In this document: piece after piece, positions 31,771 to 43,785 of the stretch
Layout: every line of letters begins with the position of its first letter
How positions within the stretch are numbered: position 1 is the stretch's first letter
Assembly: GCA_002633025.1 (NCBI GenBank)
Contig: NMRB01000038.1
Span: 377,177 to 441,176, forward strand
DNA: 64,000 nt
DNA from: Notospermus geniculatus
Taxonomy: Eukaryota; Nemertea; Pilidiophora; Heteronemertea; Lineidae
Direction: 5' to 3'
Translations under genes and position numbers: made by a program
Notes under the pieces: generated by a model
The model's input: only the letters and a program-made list of their open reading frames with translations
Database searches by the model: none
What the model was told of the DNA's origin: nothing

Positions 31771-32629
31771 AGCCTCGCTTATGTCGCCCTACGCTGTGAT
31801 AGAAATAGCGTCAACAAGTTGCAACTGATAACTTATGTCGCCACCGACAAGAAAAATACCGACGATCGGTCGCAACTACCTGGAACTAGTTTATCGCCGT
31901 CTTTTGAGTGCTTATGTCGACAAAGATTTCCTTTGATTTTAAGTGACGTGGTGATTAGGTCACGTTAGGCCACGTGGAATGTAAAGTGAATTTCATTGGC
32001 TGTCTTCAGGATACAGTTGTCAACTACATGTAGTCGCCGAAGTTGAACAGGTGCGACTTTCAGGATCTGGATATTTTTAGTTGGCAACTAGTTACTCGCT
32101 GACGCCCGAGAGCTTATGTCACCTAATAGTTGTGACTAATTAGTTCCAACTACGCGCCGATTATCAGTTGCCAACTAGTTCTGACTGTACGTAAGGGTGA
32201 CATAAGCGAGGCTTAACTAGTTTGTCGCCTAACTAGTTTGTCGTCTTTTTGTCGACACTGATTTCTTTTGATTTTAAGTAACGTGGTGATTCGATGCTCA
32301 TTTATTGTGATCAGTCGAAATGGCGTCGTCACGTGGAATATAAATATTTTCATTGGCTGTCTTCTCAGTATACCGGTTTCTCGCTATCGTGGGCGCGCTT
32401 ATGTCGACTGTAATAAGCAGGATACAGTTGTCAACTAGTCGCTGAAGTTGCACACGTGCGATTTTCAGTATCTGGATATTTTTAGTCTGCAGTTAGTTGG
32501 CAACTAGTTACTCCCTGACGCCCGAGAGCTTATGTCTCCAAGTAATCGTGACTAATTAGTTCCAACTACGCGCCAATTATCAGTTGCCAACTAGTTCTGA
32601 CTGTATGTAAGGGCGACATAAGCGAGGCT
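31771..32629. mobile_element. Inverted-repeat transposon with TAA duplication and internal tandem duplication
   Basis: Ends AGCCTCGCTTATGTCGCCCT and the reverse complement at 32609-32629, with TAA at 31768-31770 and 32630-32632. A second right end occurs at 32193-32213, also followed by TAA, and the body before each right end is alike (TTGATTTTAAGT.ACGTGGTGATT, GATACAGTTGTCAACTA, TGACGCCCGAGAGCTTATGT). So the 3' part was duplicated in tandem. CAACTAGTT words are frequent. No ORF. Confidence 0.75.
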
Positions 32630-33019
32630 TAACAGCCCACTTCGCTGCAACTCAAGATCCTCCCAATGACTGCAGCGCCGCCCAACATCTTTCTTCATAG
32701 GCACAACTCCAGATCATCCTTATGACTGCAGCGCCACCTAGTATCTTTCTTAGAGTACCCTGCACAGTTGACCTCCCTTCCTCGCTGCGTACCACCTGCG
32801 CACCACATGTAGGTCATATAGATGATAAGGAATTAGCTCCAAATAACGCAAATGATATGACAAAACGGCATTATCATGAATGTATGTATATTCACTGTAC
32901 AATAAATCCGGCAAGAAAACGTCTATATTATATGTTTTTTTGCGATACATGTTCAAAATATGCACCATGGGGATAAGATTTCAGTCGGCAGGAGCACTTT
33001 TGTACCGTGGCTGGAAAGT

Positions 33020-33105
33020 ATATCATATTTATTTTTTTTCTGGAATAATTATTTTTTTCTGAATATTTTTTTTTCTAAATAATTATTTTTTTTCTAAATT
33101 CGATT
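33020..33105. repeat. T-rich low-complexity tract
   Basis: Runs of T broken by AATTATT, leading into the minisatellite. Confidence 0.7.
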
Positions 33106-33112
33106 TTTTTCA

Positions 33113-33290
33113 ATTTCCGCCGCGTGGCGAAAATTATTTTCGCCGTGCCCGTAATTATTTCCGCCGCGTGGCGAAAATTATTATCGCCGTGCCCGTAATT
33201 ATTTCCGCCGCGTGGCGAAAATTATTTCCACCACCTGGCGAAAATTATTTTCGCCGTGCCCATAATTATTTCCGCCGCGTGGCGATAATT
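33113..33290. repeat. Minisatellite, 44-bp unit
   Basis: Four copies of a unit made of TTTCCGCCGCGTGGCGAAAA and TTATTTTCGCCGTGCCCGTAA. The halves resemble each other in reverse complement, so each unit can form a hairpin. Confidence 0.85.
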
Positions 33291-33760
33291 ACTTACCGCC
33301 CATTGGTTGACAAAATGAATGTCAAAGTCACATGCTGCATTGTGTAATGCAGGCAAAGCGTCTGCTCTGTATTTACCGAGTGAAAGGGGTGTCTAATGAA
33401 AGACCTGAGACCTCCAGACACGTAACACCCCGAGTAGTAGAAACAAGACCCAACTAGACACATAAGACCCCCACATACTAGTACGGGGTATATGTCAGCC
33501 GAGCTATCAGCGTTAGCTGCAAGGCAAAACGTGTCTTGTACATCATGACTATTGGGTATCAGGTCGTACAAACCAGTGCGGTGGCCACATGGAAAGGTAT
33601 TGGTGCTATTTGCAGAGATGGCGTCACAGTAGCCAACTTACTGCGAGTATATTGTGGTAAGTTCAATGCCGTTACAGCGAGCCTAGGTTATCTTCCATGA
33701 ACAGGATGTGCGAAGGCAATGGGGATCATAATTATGAAAGAGGGCAGCACAGCCTAATCA

Positions 33761-33901
33761 GGGGCCATATTTATGAAGCCTTCGCAACTTTGCTTTCACG
33801 CAAATCAATTTTAAGGCAGTCAGTGAACAATAGGGCATGTGCAGCCAAACAATAGGTTTGCGTGAACGCAAAGTTGCGAAGGCTTCATTAATATGGCCCC
33901 T
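33761..33901. mobile_element. Fold-back MITE
   Basis: AGGGGCCATATTTATGAAGC plus CTTCGCAACTTTGC is matched in reverse by GCAAAGTTGCGAAGGCTTCA and ATATGGCCCCTG. Arms are about 46 bp with a few mismatches. Confidence 0.8.
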
Positions 33902-33909
33902 GGTCCTAC

Positions 33910-35070
33910 ATGTATACAATGAATGTCTTTTGTGTTGGAAAATGAGCAGGACCTGAATGTTCTTTTCAATTCAATACTTTAACCACAAGTGACACTTGTT
34001 GAGTTAGTGAGTTAGGGCCGTTCCTCATTGAGTAGGCCTATACTCGGGAGTCTAACGGTAGCCTTAGGAACCAAAATGGAACCGTATGGATCATGGTGAC
34101 GAGGTTGATCAGTAGAACTTGCAGACCAGAATAAAATAAAAACTCGCCTAATCGCCACTCGCCAATTCGCCACCTTTTGTCACAACCCAATCAGCTTGTC
34201 ACAACCCAATCACAATCAGCTTGCTGATTTTTTCACCAGCAAGCGGGATCAGGCCTATTGATTTTTCACCAGCAGGAGTGATATCACATTGATATCATGT
34301 GCATTCAAGTGTACAGGCAGGTATGAGAAGAGGCATGAACTACGTAGGGTTCCTTGGGGATCCTTGTTTTCCAGACTCCTTAAAATCTATATGGCCACCA
34401 CATGCAACGTCCACGTATTTTCCGCGGAGGTCGCACGCTGCCGTGGAAGGCATGATGTGAAGATAAATTCATTCACTGTAGTATGCGGACGTCACGAGGA
34501 AGAGACACCTGACTCACCGTACCATACGGAATGAATTGGAGCGTATCTTCTGCGTGACATGCGCGGACGGTACATGGCTAAAGGTAGGTCAGTTGTGCTC
34601 AGTACAGTAGCTATGACTGGAGACTGTCCTTACACTACAATGCCGCCTCACGTCTTCTAGAATACGAAGGATCTTTTCAATTTGTGCTCTCCAGTCCACG
34701 TGACAATTCTCTGCGCTCTGATTGGGCCGCGTTGCCGACAATACAGTTACACATACTTTACTGCAGTCCACCGCTCCATTCATAGAAGCTATTAAAAGAG
34801 CTCGATTTGCATGTACTACATGTACACGTGATCTCTGTGACATTGCATGGAAAAGTAGGCCTACTCTTTAATCTGGGTAAATGCGTCATCGGTTTCTGTG
34901 TTTCTGGCGTGATTCGCCAAAAATCAGACTTTGCCATCTCGGTGAGTATTAACGTCCCGGCCTGAAATTTCGCCAACGTCACGCGGGCAAAAAAATCGGC
35001 ACTTTTTCGGTTATCGTCTGCATTGTTGAAAGTCTGTGTCATCAACGACAGAAGTTCTTGAACGATGTGG
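33910..35070. other. No gene seen
   Basis: Contains short direct repeats (CACAACCCAATCA, TTTTTCACCAGCA) at 34190-34275. ORFs are short and unrecognised. Confidence 0.4.
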
Positions 35071-35274
35071 AAGAGGTAGATTATGGGCGGTTATTACCGT
35101 AAAAAAAGGACGTGGAGGCGAAAACAAGGACAGTTAGAACGAGAACGTTATGTAGTAAAACGAAGACATTCTGTGCTAAAATAAAGACATTGTAATTTGA
35201 AACAAAGACATTGTATCTTTCAAAACAAGGACATCCACACACCATGCATAAGACCTATGCACGCGACGCGAAGA

Positions 35275-35485
35275 CATCATACGACACGAAGACAATCATA
35301 CGACACGAAGACATCATACGACACGAAGACAATCATTCGACACGAAGACAATCACACGACACGAAGACAGTCATTCGACACGAAGAGAGTCATTCGACAC
35401 GAAGACAATCATTCGACACGAAGACAATCATACAACACGAAGACATCATACAACACGAAGACATTATACGACACGAGGACAACAG
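35275..35485. repeat. Minisatellite, left arm
   Basis: About eleven units of CGACACGAAGACAATCAT with variants CGACACGAAGACATCATA. The units are mirrored at 36870-37115 on the opposite strand. Confidence 0.85.
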
Positions 35486-35837
35486 GTGGCGCTCGCGTTT
35501 TCTTAAAGGCGAACTATTCACTTTCGGAGAAATTAGACAAAATCAAATGGGGAATTTTTATGAGAGTTTGATTGGATGTTGGTGCATGGTGATGTCCCAT
35601 CATGCCTCAGCACAAGTTAAGATAAAGGGGGCGCTGCAATCGCATTCGTGAAAATCGGTTTTTACTGTCATTGACATGATTGAGCCCCATGGATCAATAG
35701 TTTTAAAAAATTTCTTTGCAGTGCTTAGTACTAGGATGTACAGTGCAAAACGTTTGGCGCAAAACTAAACTAATAGATGGCGCTGCTGAGATATTAGTTC
35801 CTTTACGTACTGTAGGCCTACACTGATCAATTTACAG

Positions 35838-36003
35838 GGCCGTATTTAGCGGGGGGGGGGGGCTAGGGGGNNNNNNNNNNNNNNNNNNNNNNNNNNNNNN
35901 NNNNNNNNNNNNNNNNNNNNNNNNNNNNNNNNNNNNNNNNNNNNNNNNNNNNNNNNNGAGGATTTTGCCCCCCCCCCGGACCAAAAAGCTAAATACGGCC
36001 CGG
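35838..36003. other. Assembly gap within a G-rich inverted repeat
   Basis: GGGCCGTATTTAGC followed by a G-run, then N from 35871 to 35957, then a C-run and GCTAAATACGGCCC. The gap sits inside a fold-back element whose homopolymer loop probably blocked sequencing. Confidence 0.8.
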
Positions 36004-37309
36004 ACTTAATCGTCACGTGACCCAGTAAGGGTTATCTCCACTACGTTAGGATGGTGCCACTAGTTTTGCCGTTTAGGAAGTGAAGGATGGAAGGGCTAGG
36101 AAGTCCAAGCATTCTACTGACAATGCGGGAAGGGGTCAATGCCAGGTGTAATGTGTGGGAATGCCCTCGTACGAAAATGCTCGCTTTATTGTTCGGCGGA
36201 CATTCAAATACAGAAAAACATGTTTATCAGTGCCTCCCTCATTGTCACGTTGCCGCTTAATCCGTGAATCTTTTGTTTGGGGGCATTGGCAAATGGGGGG
36301 AGGGGGCAGTGAAAAACACCTGCACCCCCACTCAGAAGTCAACCATACCGCATGCTCGTTCCAATTTGCGCGGAAAAAGGGGTCATTTTCGGCAGCATTC
36401 TTCGGGAAAACGTCCCCGAAAAACACTGGAAATAGGCGGACCTTGAGTGACTTTTCTCCCGAAAAATTCTTTAAAAAGGGGAAAAGTTTCTATTCCCGAA
36501 AAAATAATAAGGGGTATGAAACTCCTATTCTCAATGAAAAACCTTGTAAAAAGGGGTGAAAATCCCTTGGTTCCTTCAAAATTAGGGTGTCTAATTGCAT
36601 GAAAAATCCCGAAAAAGACGTGAAAATATCTTGGTTCCTTCCATTAGGGGTCTAATATGATGAAAAAAGCCAGCAGGAAGGGGTGGAAAATTTCCCTTGG
36701 TTCCTTGCAGCGCCCCCTTTATCTTAACTCGTGCTTAGGCATGATGGGACACCACCATGCACCAACATCCAATCAAACTCTCAGTAAAAATTCCCCATTC
36801 GATTTTGTCCGATTTGTCCGAATGTGAACAGGTCCCCTTTAAGAAAACGCGAGCGCCACCTGTTGTCTTCGTGTCGTATAATGTCTTCGTGTCGAATGAT
36901 TGTCTTCGTGTCGAATGATTGTCTTCGTGTCGTACCATTGTCTTCGTGTCGTATGATTGTCTTCGTGTTGTATGAATGTCTTCGTGTCGTATGATGTCTT
37001 CGCGTCGTATGATTGTCTTCGTGTCGAATGATTGTCTTCGTGTCGAATGATTGTCTTCGTGTCGAATGATTGTCTTCGTGTTGTATGATTGTCTTCGTGT
37101 CGTATGATGTCTTCGCGTCGCGTGCATAGGTCTTATGCATGGTGTGTGGATGTCCTTGTTTTGAAAGATACAATGTCTTTGTTTCAAATTACAATGTCTT
37201 TATTTTAGCACAGAATGTCTTCGTTTTACTACATAACGTTCTCGTTCTAACTGTCCTTGTTTTCGCCTCCACGTCCTTTTTTTACGGTAATAACCGCCCA
37301 TAGTAGATA

Positions 37310-38600
37310 CACTCTGTGTTTTCTCAGTTTCTTATTGAAATCCGTTCATCAGCTTCAGTTTAATAAATCTCCGTCAAATGTGTGCGTCACAAGTTTCGTG
37401 TCACTCAATTGCTGCTAACGACGAATTTGAAAGAAACGGCAGGCAGTTTCAGTCCAGATGTCCTGCCTCTCAACTTCGTTGATTTACCTTGAAATGTGAC
37501 TGTACCTATAATTTATTGTCTAACTCAGTTGACATTGTTTCCACGTCCTTAAGAAACTTTGGGTTTTTCATGTTTTTTTCTGCTTTAAAATAAATTTGGC
37601 AAAAATTGCAGAACCCCGTTTGGTGGGTGCTATGGTTGCGCGGCACTTGATTTTTGCCTTTGGTACGGGCGCCAACTTGCCACGGCTGATACTCGGGTTA
37701 TGTTCCAATCGATTTAACTTAGTTTCATACAGTGCCTCTGATACAGGTGATACTGCAATCGTATAGCGTTATTCAAAATAATAACCATCATATTTAGAAG
37801 AAACTCAGATAATTCGCAAATTGGCGAAATTTGCGACCCCCCTCTGGGTGATGACGTCAAAATTTCGACGTCATACCGCTGGCGAAATTTCAGGTTGGGA
37901 CGTTACATGTATGTCATCTCGCGGATTTGCTCGGTGAACTATTTTTTTTTTCAAAACCGTTAACGTTTCAACCCACATGAAAAAAATTGTGAAACGTACG
38001 AACCATCAAACACTGTGGTCCAGGGCGCAGATCACTCTAATAATAAGGCCCCTGAAGTGTCAAATTTCGGTGGCCCCGTCGCGGCGAGCGTGTGTTCAGT
38101 GGAAATGTACAATGGACTACTCATACAACCGAAATAACGGCTGTTCCATCCACCCGCCGCCAGTTAATTATCGGAACTTCACGACTGATGATTCGAGTGT
38201 CCCTAGATGAGACCAGACTTTCTCTCGTCCCAATGATATCTAGAGCCTAATCGCCGTTCTAGAAGACGTGGCGTAACATCTTCCTTAGCTATGACTCAAG
38301 ATCACGTCACGCGATGACGAGAAGTTATGAACAAGAATGTACAAGCCTGGGACCGGTTGCACAAAAGTTGAAAAGATATAAGTCTGTTAATTTAACGTTT
38401 CCTGTTAAAATCCCTAACTTGGTGTCAACTAATAAAACTAACATTTTGGGATAAGATAAAGCCAAGATAAACTAACAGTGATTCACGAAGTGACCTTTTG
38501 TTGTGGTGTCAGATCATGCAGTTTGAGTGGAATTACTGAGTGGAATAGTTGTTTTGGGCAAAGGAAATTAATAGCGCGTCAGCCAATTCATCACTTCCAA
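37310..38600. other. No gene seen
   Basis: Unique-looking sequence with only short ORFs. GGGACCGGTTGCACAAAAG at 38350 is a word often seen at MITE ends, with no partner identified. Confidence 0.4.
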
Positions 38601-38609
38601 AGACAAATG

Positions 38610-39562
38610 AAATGGTCCATGGACCATGTGCTCACCTGTGTGACTGTACAGAAGAACAAATGACAAACGTTAAAGCACAATGTTCTGGGGCAAGCATGTC
38701 ATAAGATATAACAAAATTTTGAAACGATCCAGTCATTACTTCAGGAGTTAACTTATTGCACTTTTGGTGCTTTGGGTTTTGGCCACCTGGTGGCCAAGCC
38801 AAGAATCGAATCAGACCGAAACGTGGTGTCATAGGTCATATGACCTAGAGGTATATGTACCAAGTTTCAGGTCAACAGCCCCATCGGTTACGAAATGTGC
38901 AACCAAAAGGCAAAATTCTGAACTTTGACCTCTGTGACCCTGAAAAGTAGGTCAAATCAAAAACCCGTTATATATATAATGCACCCTCATTAGATACACC
39001 TACAACAAAAATTTTGAGGTGATCCAGTCAATAGTTCAGGAGTTATTGCACTTTTTGTGTTTTTGGTTTCTGCCACCTGGTGGCCAAGCTAAGAATCGAA
39101 TCGAACCGAAATTCGGTGTCATAGGTCATCTGACCTAGGGGCATATATGTACCAAGTTTCAGGTCAATAGCCCCAGCGGTTACGAAATGTGCCACCAAAA
39201 GGCGAAATTCTGAACTTTGACCTCTGTGACCTTGAAAAGTAGGTCAAATCAAAAACCCGTTACCTATGTTATGTATCCTCATTAGATACACCCATGATAA
39301 AAATTTGGAGAAGATCCGGCCATTAGCTCAGGAGTTATTGCACTTTTTGTGTTTCCGGTTTTTGCCACCTGGTGGCCAAGCGAAGAATCGAATCGGACCG
39401 AAACTGGGTGTGGTAGGTCCTCTCACTTAGGGGTATATATGTACCCAGTTTCAGGTCAATAGCTCCAGCGGTTACGAAACGTGCCCTGCTAACGGACAAC
39501 GACGACGACGACGGACGACGGACGCACAACCATTGTATAAGCTCACCACAGGTGAGCTAAAA
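38610..39562 (+). repeat. Dispersed ~300-bp-unit repeat block, copy 1
   Basis: Starts at the palindrome TGGTCCATGGACCA followed by TGTGCTCACCTGTG. Three ~300-bp units follow, each with AGGAGTTATTGCACTTTT, GCCACCTGGTGGCCAAGC, GGTGTCATAGGTCAT and CTTTGACCTCTGTGACC. It ends with (GACGACG)n and the hairpin AAGCTCACCACAGGTGAGCT. It is near-identical in plan to 59588-60642. Confidence 0.8.
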
Positions 39563-39644
39563 AATTGTGTAAAATATTTAGCTGCTGAAAAAAGGTAGGG
39601 GAAAATATTTTCCTCCAACTGCGCTCGACTCCACGAATGTTGAC

Positions 39645-40431
39645 GGTAACCGGAAAAACGCCGACCGACCGACCGACCGACCGACCTACCAACCGACTGA
39701 ACGATTGACCAAATCCCTTTCATTCCTCAACAGCGTATGAGCGCATGCAGAGTTGACCACGCTAGTCTTTATACACCCTCTGGCATCCACCCTGCAGGTA
39801 CAATGCAGTCGGTAGATCTATAGGCCATATTGCGTAATATTATTGCGCTAATTACTGCTGCTCTGTTAATCACGGTTGTTGCCATCATGACAATACGCGG
39901 CTGCTGTGGCTTGGGGGAATGAGGCCGTACACCAAGGGCAAGTGCCACCCCTCTGACATGTCTGAAGTCACCTTGTGAACCCAGTCACCGCCAGCCTTGT
40001 ACTTAAATAATTTTCGTTGGCTTCGTTTCTCGTTAGGCCTAGTTTGGTTCAAAAGCTAGTCAGTCTATATTTAAGTCCTTGTGTTGATATTTCACAAGTA
40101 GTCAGCGCATGCTATAACTTTCCTCGGAATCGGTTACACGGCAATGACCTCGAACGTTACAGGATCCTGATTTCATATCGGGATGCAGCTAAATTCCGGA
40201 ACTCCTTTCGGTCGGCAGGCTATGTTCCTACCCGCGCTGCTATCGGCTATTGCCAATGTCGATAACCTAGTTTGGGTAGGTCTGATATTTTGGGGCCTAT
40301 CCGAATGCATCAACACACATGACAGCACTACTCCATCGCTCGGCGTAACATAGGCATTGGTCTCATAACTCCTTATGAAACTCCCACATCTGTAGTAGGT
40401 CGGTCGGTCGGTCGGCGTTTTTCCGGTTACC
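39645..40431. mobile_element. MULE-like transposon with 9-bp target duplication and (CCGA)n ends
   Basis: Ends GGTAACCGGAAAAACG and the reverse complement CGTTTTTCCGGTTACC, each followed inward by a (CCGA)n tract (six units left, four right). The direct repeat AATGTTGAC flanks exactly at 39636-39644 and 40432-40440. Nine-base duplications and long arms suggest a Mutator-like element. No transposase inside. Confidence 0.78.
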
Positions 40432-40601
40432 AATGTTGACAACTATTCACAACCTCTACGCTGTAGGCCTACACACTGGGCTAACGGGGCTCACGCAGAC
40501 TGCAGGGAATATTTGGTGATACAATTCTGATTACCAGGAACCCAAATGCGGCGATGGCCTAAATTCCCCTATCAACACGGAACATTTAGCTGACCGCATT
40601 A

Positions 40602-40728
40602 GGGCTGATTCATACTCGCTCGCGGACCGTCAAGCGCATGAAACTGATCGCAGGTTTCCACGACGTGTGCACACGCAGTGAAATTGAACATAGTCGGCGC
40701 AAAATCCGGACGGAGTATGAATCACCCC
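40602..40728. mobile_element. MITE with TTA duplication (first of a back-to-back pair)
   Basis: GGGCTGATTCATACTCGCTC on the left, matched by GACGGAGTATGAATCACCCC on the right, flanked by TTA at 40599-40601 and 40729-40731. Confidence 0.75.
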
Positions 40729-40731
40729 TTA

Positions 40732-40872
40732 GGCCGGTATCACACTGCCAGCAAAACGGCGAAGCGAAGCGATGTGGTGAAAACATCTGAGAGCATGACA
40801 ATGGCCTGTAACGCGACAGGACAATGGAAATTCGCTTCGCTTCGCCATTTCGCTCGCAGTGTGAAACCGGCC
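40732..40872. mobile_element. MITE with TTA duplication (second of the pair)
   Basis: GGCCGGTATCACACTGCCAG and GCAGTGTGAAACCGGCC form the ends, with GGCGAAGCGAAGCG inverted inside. The left TTA (40729-40731) is shared with the preceding MITE; the right TTA is 40873-40875. Confidence 0.75.
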
Positions 40873-40879
40873 TTAGGCT

Positions 40880-42160
40880 ACCACATGTAAATCTATACAC
40901 GCCTCCCAGCCGTCGCGAAAAGAATCGCACATGGACATCGTAGAGGAACGAAAGGGTCAAGACTAATCAAATATAATCCACTCCACTGCCACTTCGCTTG
41001 CATTAAATACATTTGCTGCTATAAGTTTTGTATTTACTTACTAAAAACGCAAACACGGTGTCATCATTCCAAAAATTCCCAGTGATTATGAGAATAAAAT
41101 ATTCATTTCCAGTTTTCCTTACGAATAACAGCATGCTGTGCCTACCTGTCCTTGTATGTATATACAACACAGCACGGGATATAGTGTCACCTATGAAACA
41201 GACACAGACAATAACTATGACGAACAAAGGGGTGGCAGTAACAAAATATCCGTTGGTAGGCCTAGGCCTATCCTGCACCATCAGCTGAAAAACATGTCAC
41301 AGTATCATTTTCAACGTTTTTCCACACGTTTAGTGAAAGCTAGAACCACCAGGCAGGTTTAGGACAAAAATATCACGCCATTCTACAAATCATTCATCAG
41401 CGCCCCCCCCCCCCCCCNCCCCCCCCCCCCCCGCATGATTGATCAATGCTACGTCCCAACATATCGTCTGCTCGCCTAAAACGTGAACATTCAACTGATG
41501 TATTACTGGTCAAACATCGAACCTTTCTCGTTGGATTTAAATAACAGCCGAGATAACGATACAAACAATCATAAGGTGTTGGTGTTATTGCTCATTTGTT
41601 CCTCATATCGTCGTTATTTCACTCACAGGTTTTCACATGCATGACACCGTATTTACGGTGACCTCATAACCGCCGCCGCAAAAAATGATCACTTTCTCCA
41701 AAATGACGCACGTTTTCATCAACCAGAGGGTCGGAGACACAACTTCATATCACCTAACACATACTGTAGAAGTTTCAGCACTTTTCATTGCGTAATACGT
41801 ACACTGCACGGTGGTCGAAACGAAATAAACCTTTATGAAAATAACATCAGTTCGTGAACAATTTATCTTGGTACCGGTAAGTCTTTACTTGCAGTTACAA
41901 CCGCCCATATGCAAGTAAATATTTTGCCTTTGAAACACTATATGTATATCGCCAAATGGCCTACTTTTGCTAGATCGGATCACAAGTGGCCTCTGACAGA
42001 ACGTGGGATTTTAATCCAACCTTTCACGCCTAATGCAAAAACATCGTTCAGTTATTTGAATGACTTTTGAACGTTGTTTTAAAGATGAAATTTTGTGAAA
42101 TTTGATTCTTTTTTAACTTAACAATCAAATCGAAATTTTATCCGGCAGACGTAGGCCCGC
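40880..42160. other. No gene seen; C-homopolymer with one N
   Basis: A run of C (41403-41432, N at 41418) is the only notable feature. Short ORFs only. Confidence 0.45.
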
Positions 42161-42169
42161 GCCGTCAGC

Positions 42170-42400
42170 ATGGGTCGTGGTGTTATATTCGTCGGCGTGT
42201 TGAGTCAACGTAACATTTCAGACTCCCATTTCCAAGTTTTATTCCTGATGAGGTCCGAATTGGAATGTTCGTCGTACGGCGCGGCGGATTGGAAAGTCGT
42301 CTCCTTCGTTTTAAAGGGGACGGTGTGTGTCCTCCATTCTTACTCGACTTGGTCCCCTTGCAAGAAAAAGTTCACCGATGACAAGAGGCGTATAGGGTGA
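42170..42400 (+). CDS. Possible exon or fragment of the propeller-like family (fifth member)
   Basis: A 76-residue frame starting at ATG 42170 and ending with TGA at 42398-42400, just before a strong splice-donor-like AAGGTGAGT (42404-42412). The segment 'KVVSFVLKGTVCVLHSYSTW' resembles the N-terminal strands of the genes at 43786 ('ALCCIKDMFLVVSHSSFRTW') and 44936 ('LSVCCSRTGVFIVIYHSLKE'). It could be the first exon of the 43786 gene, but no donor gives a clean in-frame join that I can prove, or it could be a truncated paralogue. Confidence 0.4.
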   Translation: MGRGVIFVGVLSQRNISDSHFQVLFLMRSELECSSYGAADWKVVSFVLKGTVCVLHSYSTWSPCKKKFTDDKRRIG

Positions 42401-42760
42401 AGAAGGTGAGTACAGTTATAGAAACCAGGATTCGACTCAGTCTTCTAGTACAGGGTGTCCAGAAAAGTGGCGATTGGTTTTGAGACACCGTCATAGTGCA
42501 TTGCATTATGTTGACCTCGTTCATAGCTTTGTACACGTGATCGATGTATACCATCTGCATAGACACCGCTAATTCCTGCTGGCGAGGTTGATCATGATCG
42601 CCAGTGCAGATACCTACGGAATCATACTGTGCCGATTTAAAACCACCAGGATTTGGTAAAAACTCACTTCAACATCACACAAAGAATAGTAGGACATGTT
42701 TTTTGGACACTCAGAGAGTGTGGGGAACGACTGAACTCTTTGGTACCTCATGAAATGAAG

Positions 42761-43321
42761 TAGTCTCGCGCAGCCAGCACTTTTGTTCCGCAGTACTGCT
42801 ACACAAACGTCTGGCACAGAACGCCGTTATTGCTGTGATACAGTGCATTGTCGGTAATGCTGTAGAAGACCACGTGACATAAGATGGCTGCTTCCATTAA
42901 CGGATTATATTTCACATCACAGCCTTCCAAAATGTCTGAATCTGGCAATGAATCGATTTGTGAAGTAATCTGAGACAGCGTACTGGACAGCGTCAACTTA
43001 CCGGACTTGAATTTCAGGCTGAATATTGAGCAGGAATTGTGTGTCCGTATGGCAGACGAGGTCCAGAAATCCCAACTGACATTATATGGTCGCCGCCATG
43101 ATGAGATCACATGATCGCTCCTCTAGCCCAATCAGCAGCCGGATTGTGATTTTCAAATGGGAGGAAATGGCGGACTGGAATGAATGACTAGCTGTGCACC
43201 TGATTAGCCAATCAGCATCCAGACCACAATCTTGGTCTGCTCGTAACAAAAACTGTGGCGTTATGACCCAGACGGCTATCGGATCCCCAGATTCGAAACA
43301 GCCACTGGGTGACCGAGACTA
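42761..43321 (+). mobile_element. TAGTCTCG-family non-autonomous transposon, long copy
   Basis: 561 bp with ends TAGTCTCGCGCAGC and GGTGACCGAGACTA. Flanks GAAATGAAG and GAAATAAAG give an eight-of-nine direct repeat. It carries the words shared with the 94-bp copy at 10673-10766. No transposase frame. Confidence 0.7.
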
Positions 43322-43785
43322 GAAATAAAGGTGCTGGTTGACATGGGAATTCGCTCTCAGAGGACAACTCAGCCGTAGAAATCTGGCTGGAGTCATTTGT
43401 GCCTTTAGTCGTTGCGCACGTCATACGGAGATTAATGGTGAAATGCCTATTGAGAGGAAACTCTTACATGGAGAAGTAGCGACAGACCACAACAGAGTGG
43501 AATATCTGGAATTCAGGGATGACGTTGAAACTCAAGCTGAACAGATTTTCCAACGACTAATCGACGAAATCTCATTTCTTTTTTCCTGCTAAAAGCATCT
43601 GCTACCAAAACGTAAGTCCACTTACCTTAATGTTGAGTTTGATATTGATATTTCCAAATACATGTATGTTTAAAGACGCACTGTATCTGCCCTCATGTAT
43701 ACCACGACCCCCTGATTTGTCAACTGGCTGACATCCACACCACTTACTGTGAGGTACAGAACTGATCGTTCCATTTACACTTTAG

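Larger units (their letters stand above)
35076..37308. mobile_element. 2.2-kb element with ~0.55-kb inverted ends made of a minisatellite; GTAGAT duplication
   Basis: The element is 35082-37302 and is flanked by GTAGAT at 35076-35081 and 37303-37308. The left arm (35082 to about 35638) and right arm (about 36713 to 37302) are reverse complements. The outer part reads TATGGGCGGTTATTACCGTA and contains AAGACATT/AAGGACA words. The middle is an array of CGACACGAAGACAATCAT-type units of about 15-20 bp. The inner part has AGGTGGCGCTCGCGTTTTCT. Arrays differ in unit number between arms. The interior, about 1.07 kb, contains an assembly gap and no transposase. Confidence 0.8.

Noticed and set aside
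33113-33290. CRISPR-like array
   Set aside because: Units are contiguous without unique spacers in an animal genome; it is a minisatellite.
35197-35651. ORFs of HEDN/TRRQS repeats
   Set aside because: Translation of the minisatellite in two frames, mirrored at 36735-37187. Not protein coding.
41403-41432. Poly-C tract as a structured element
   Set aside because: Homopolymer with an N; probably a microsatellite or sequencing limit.
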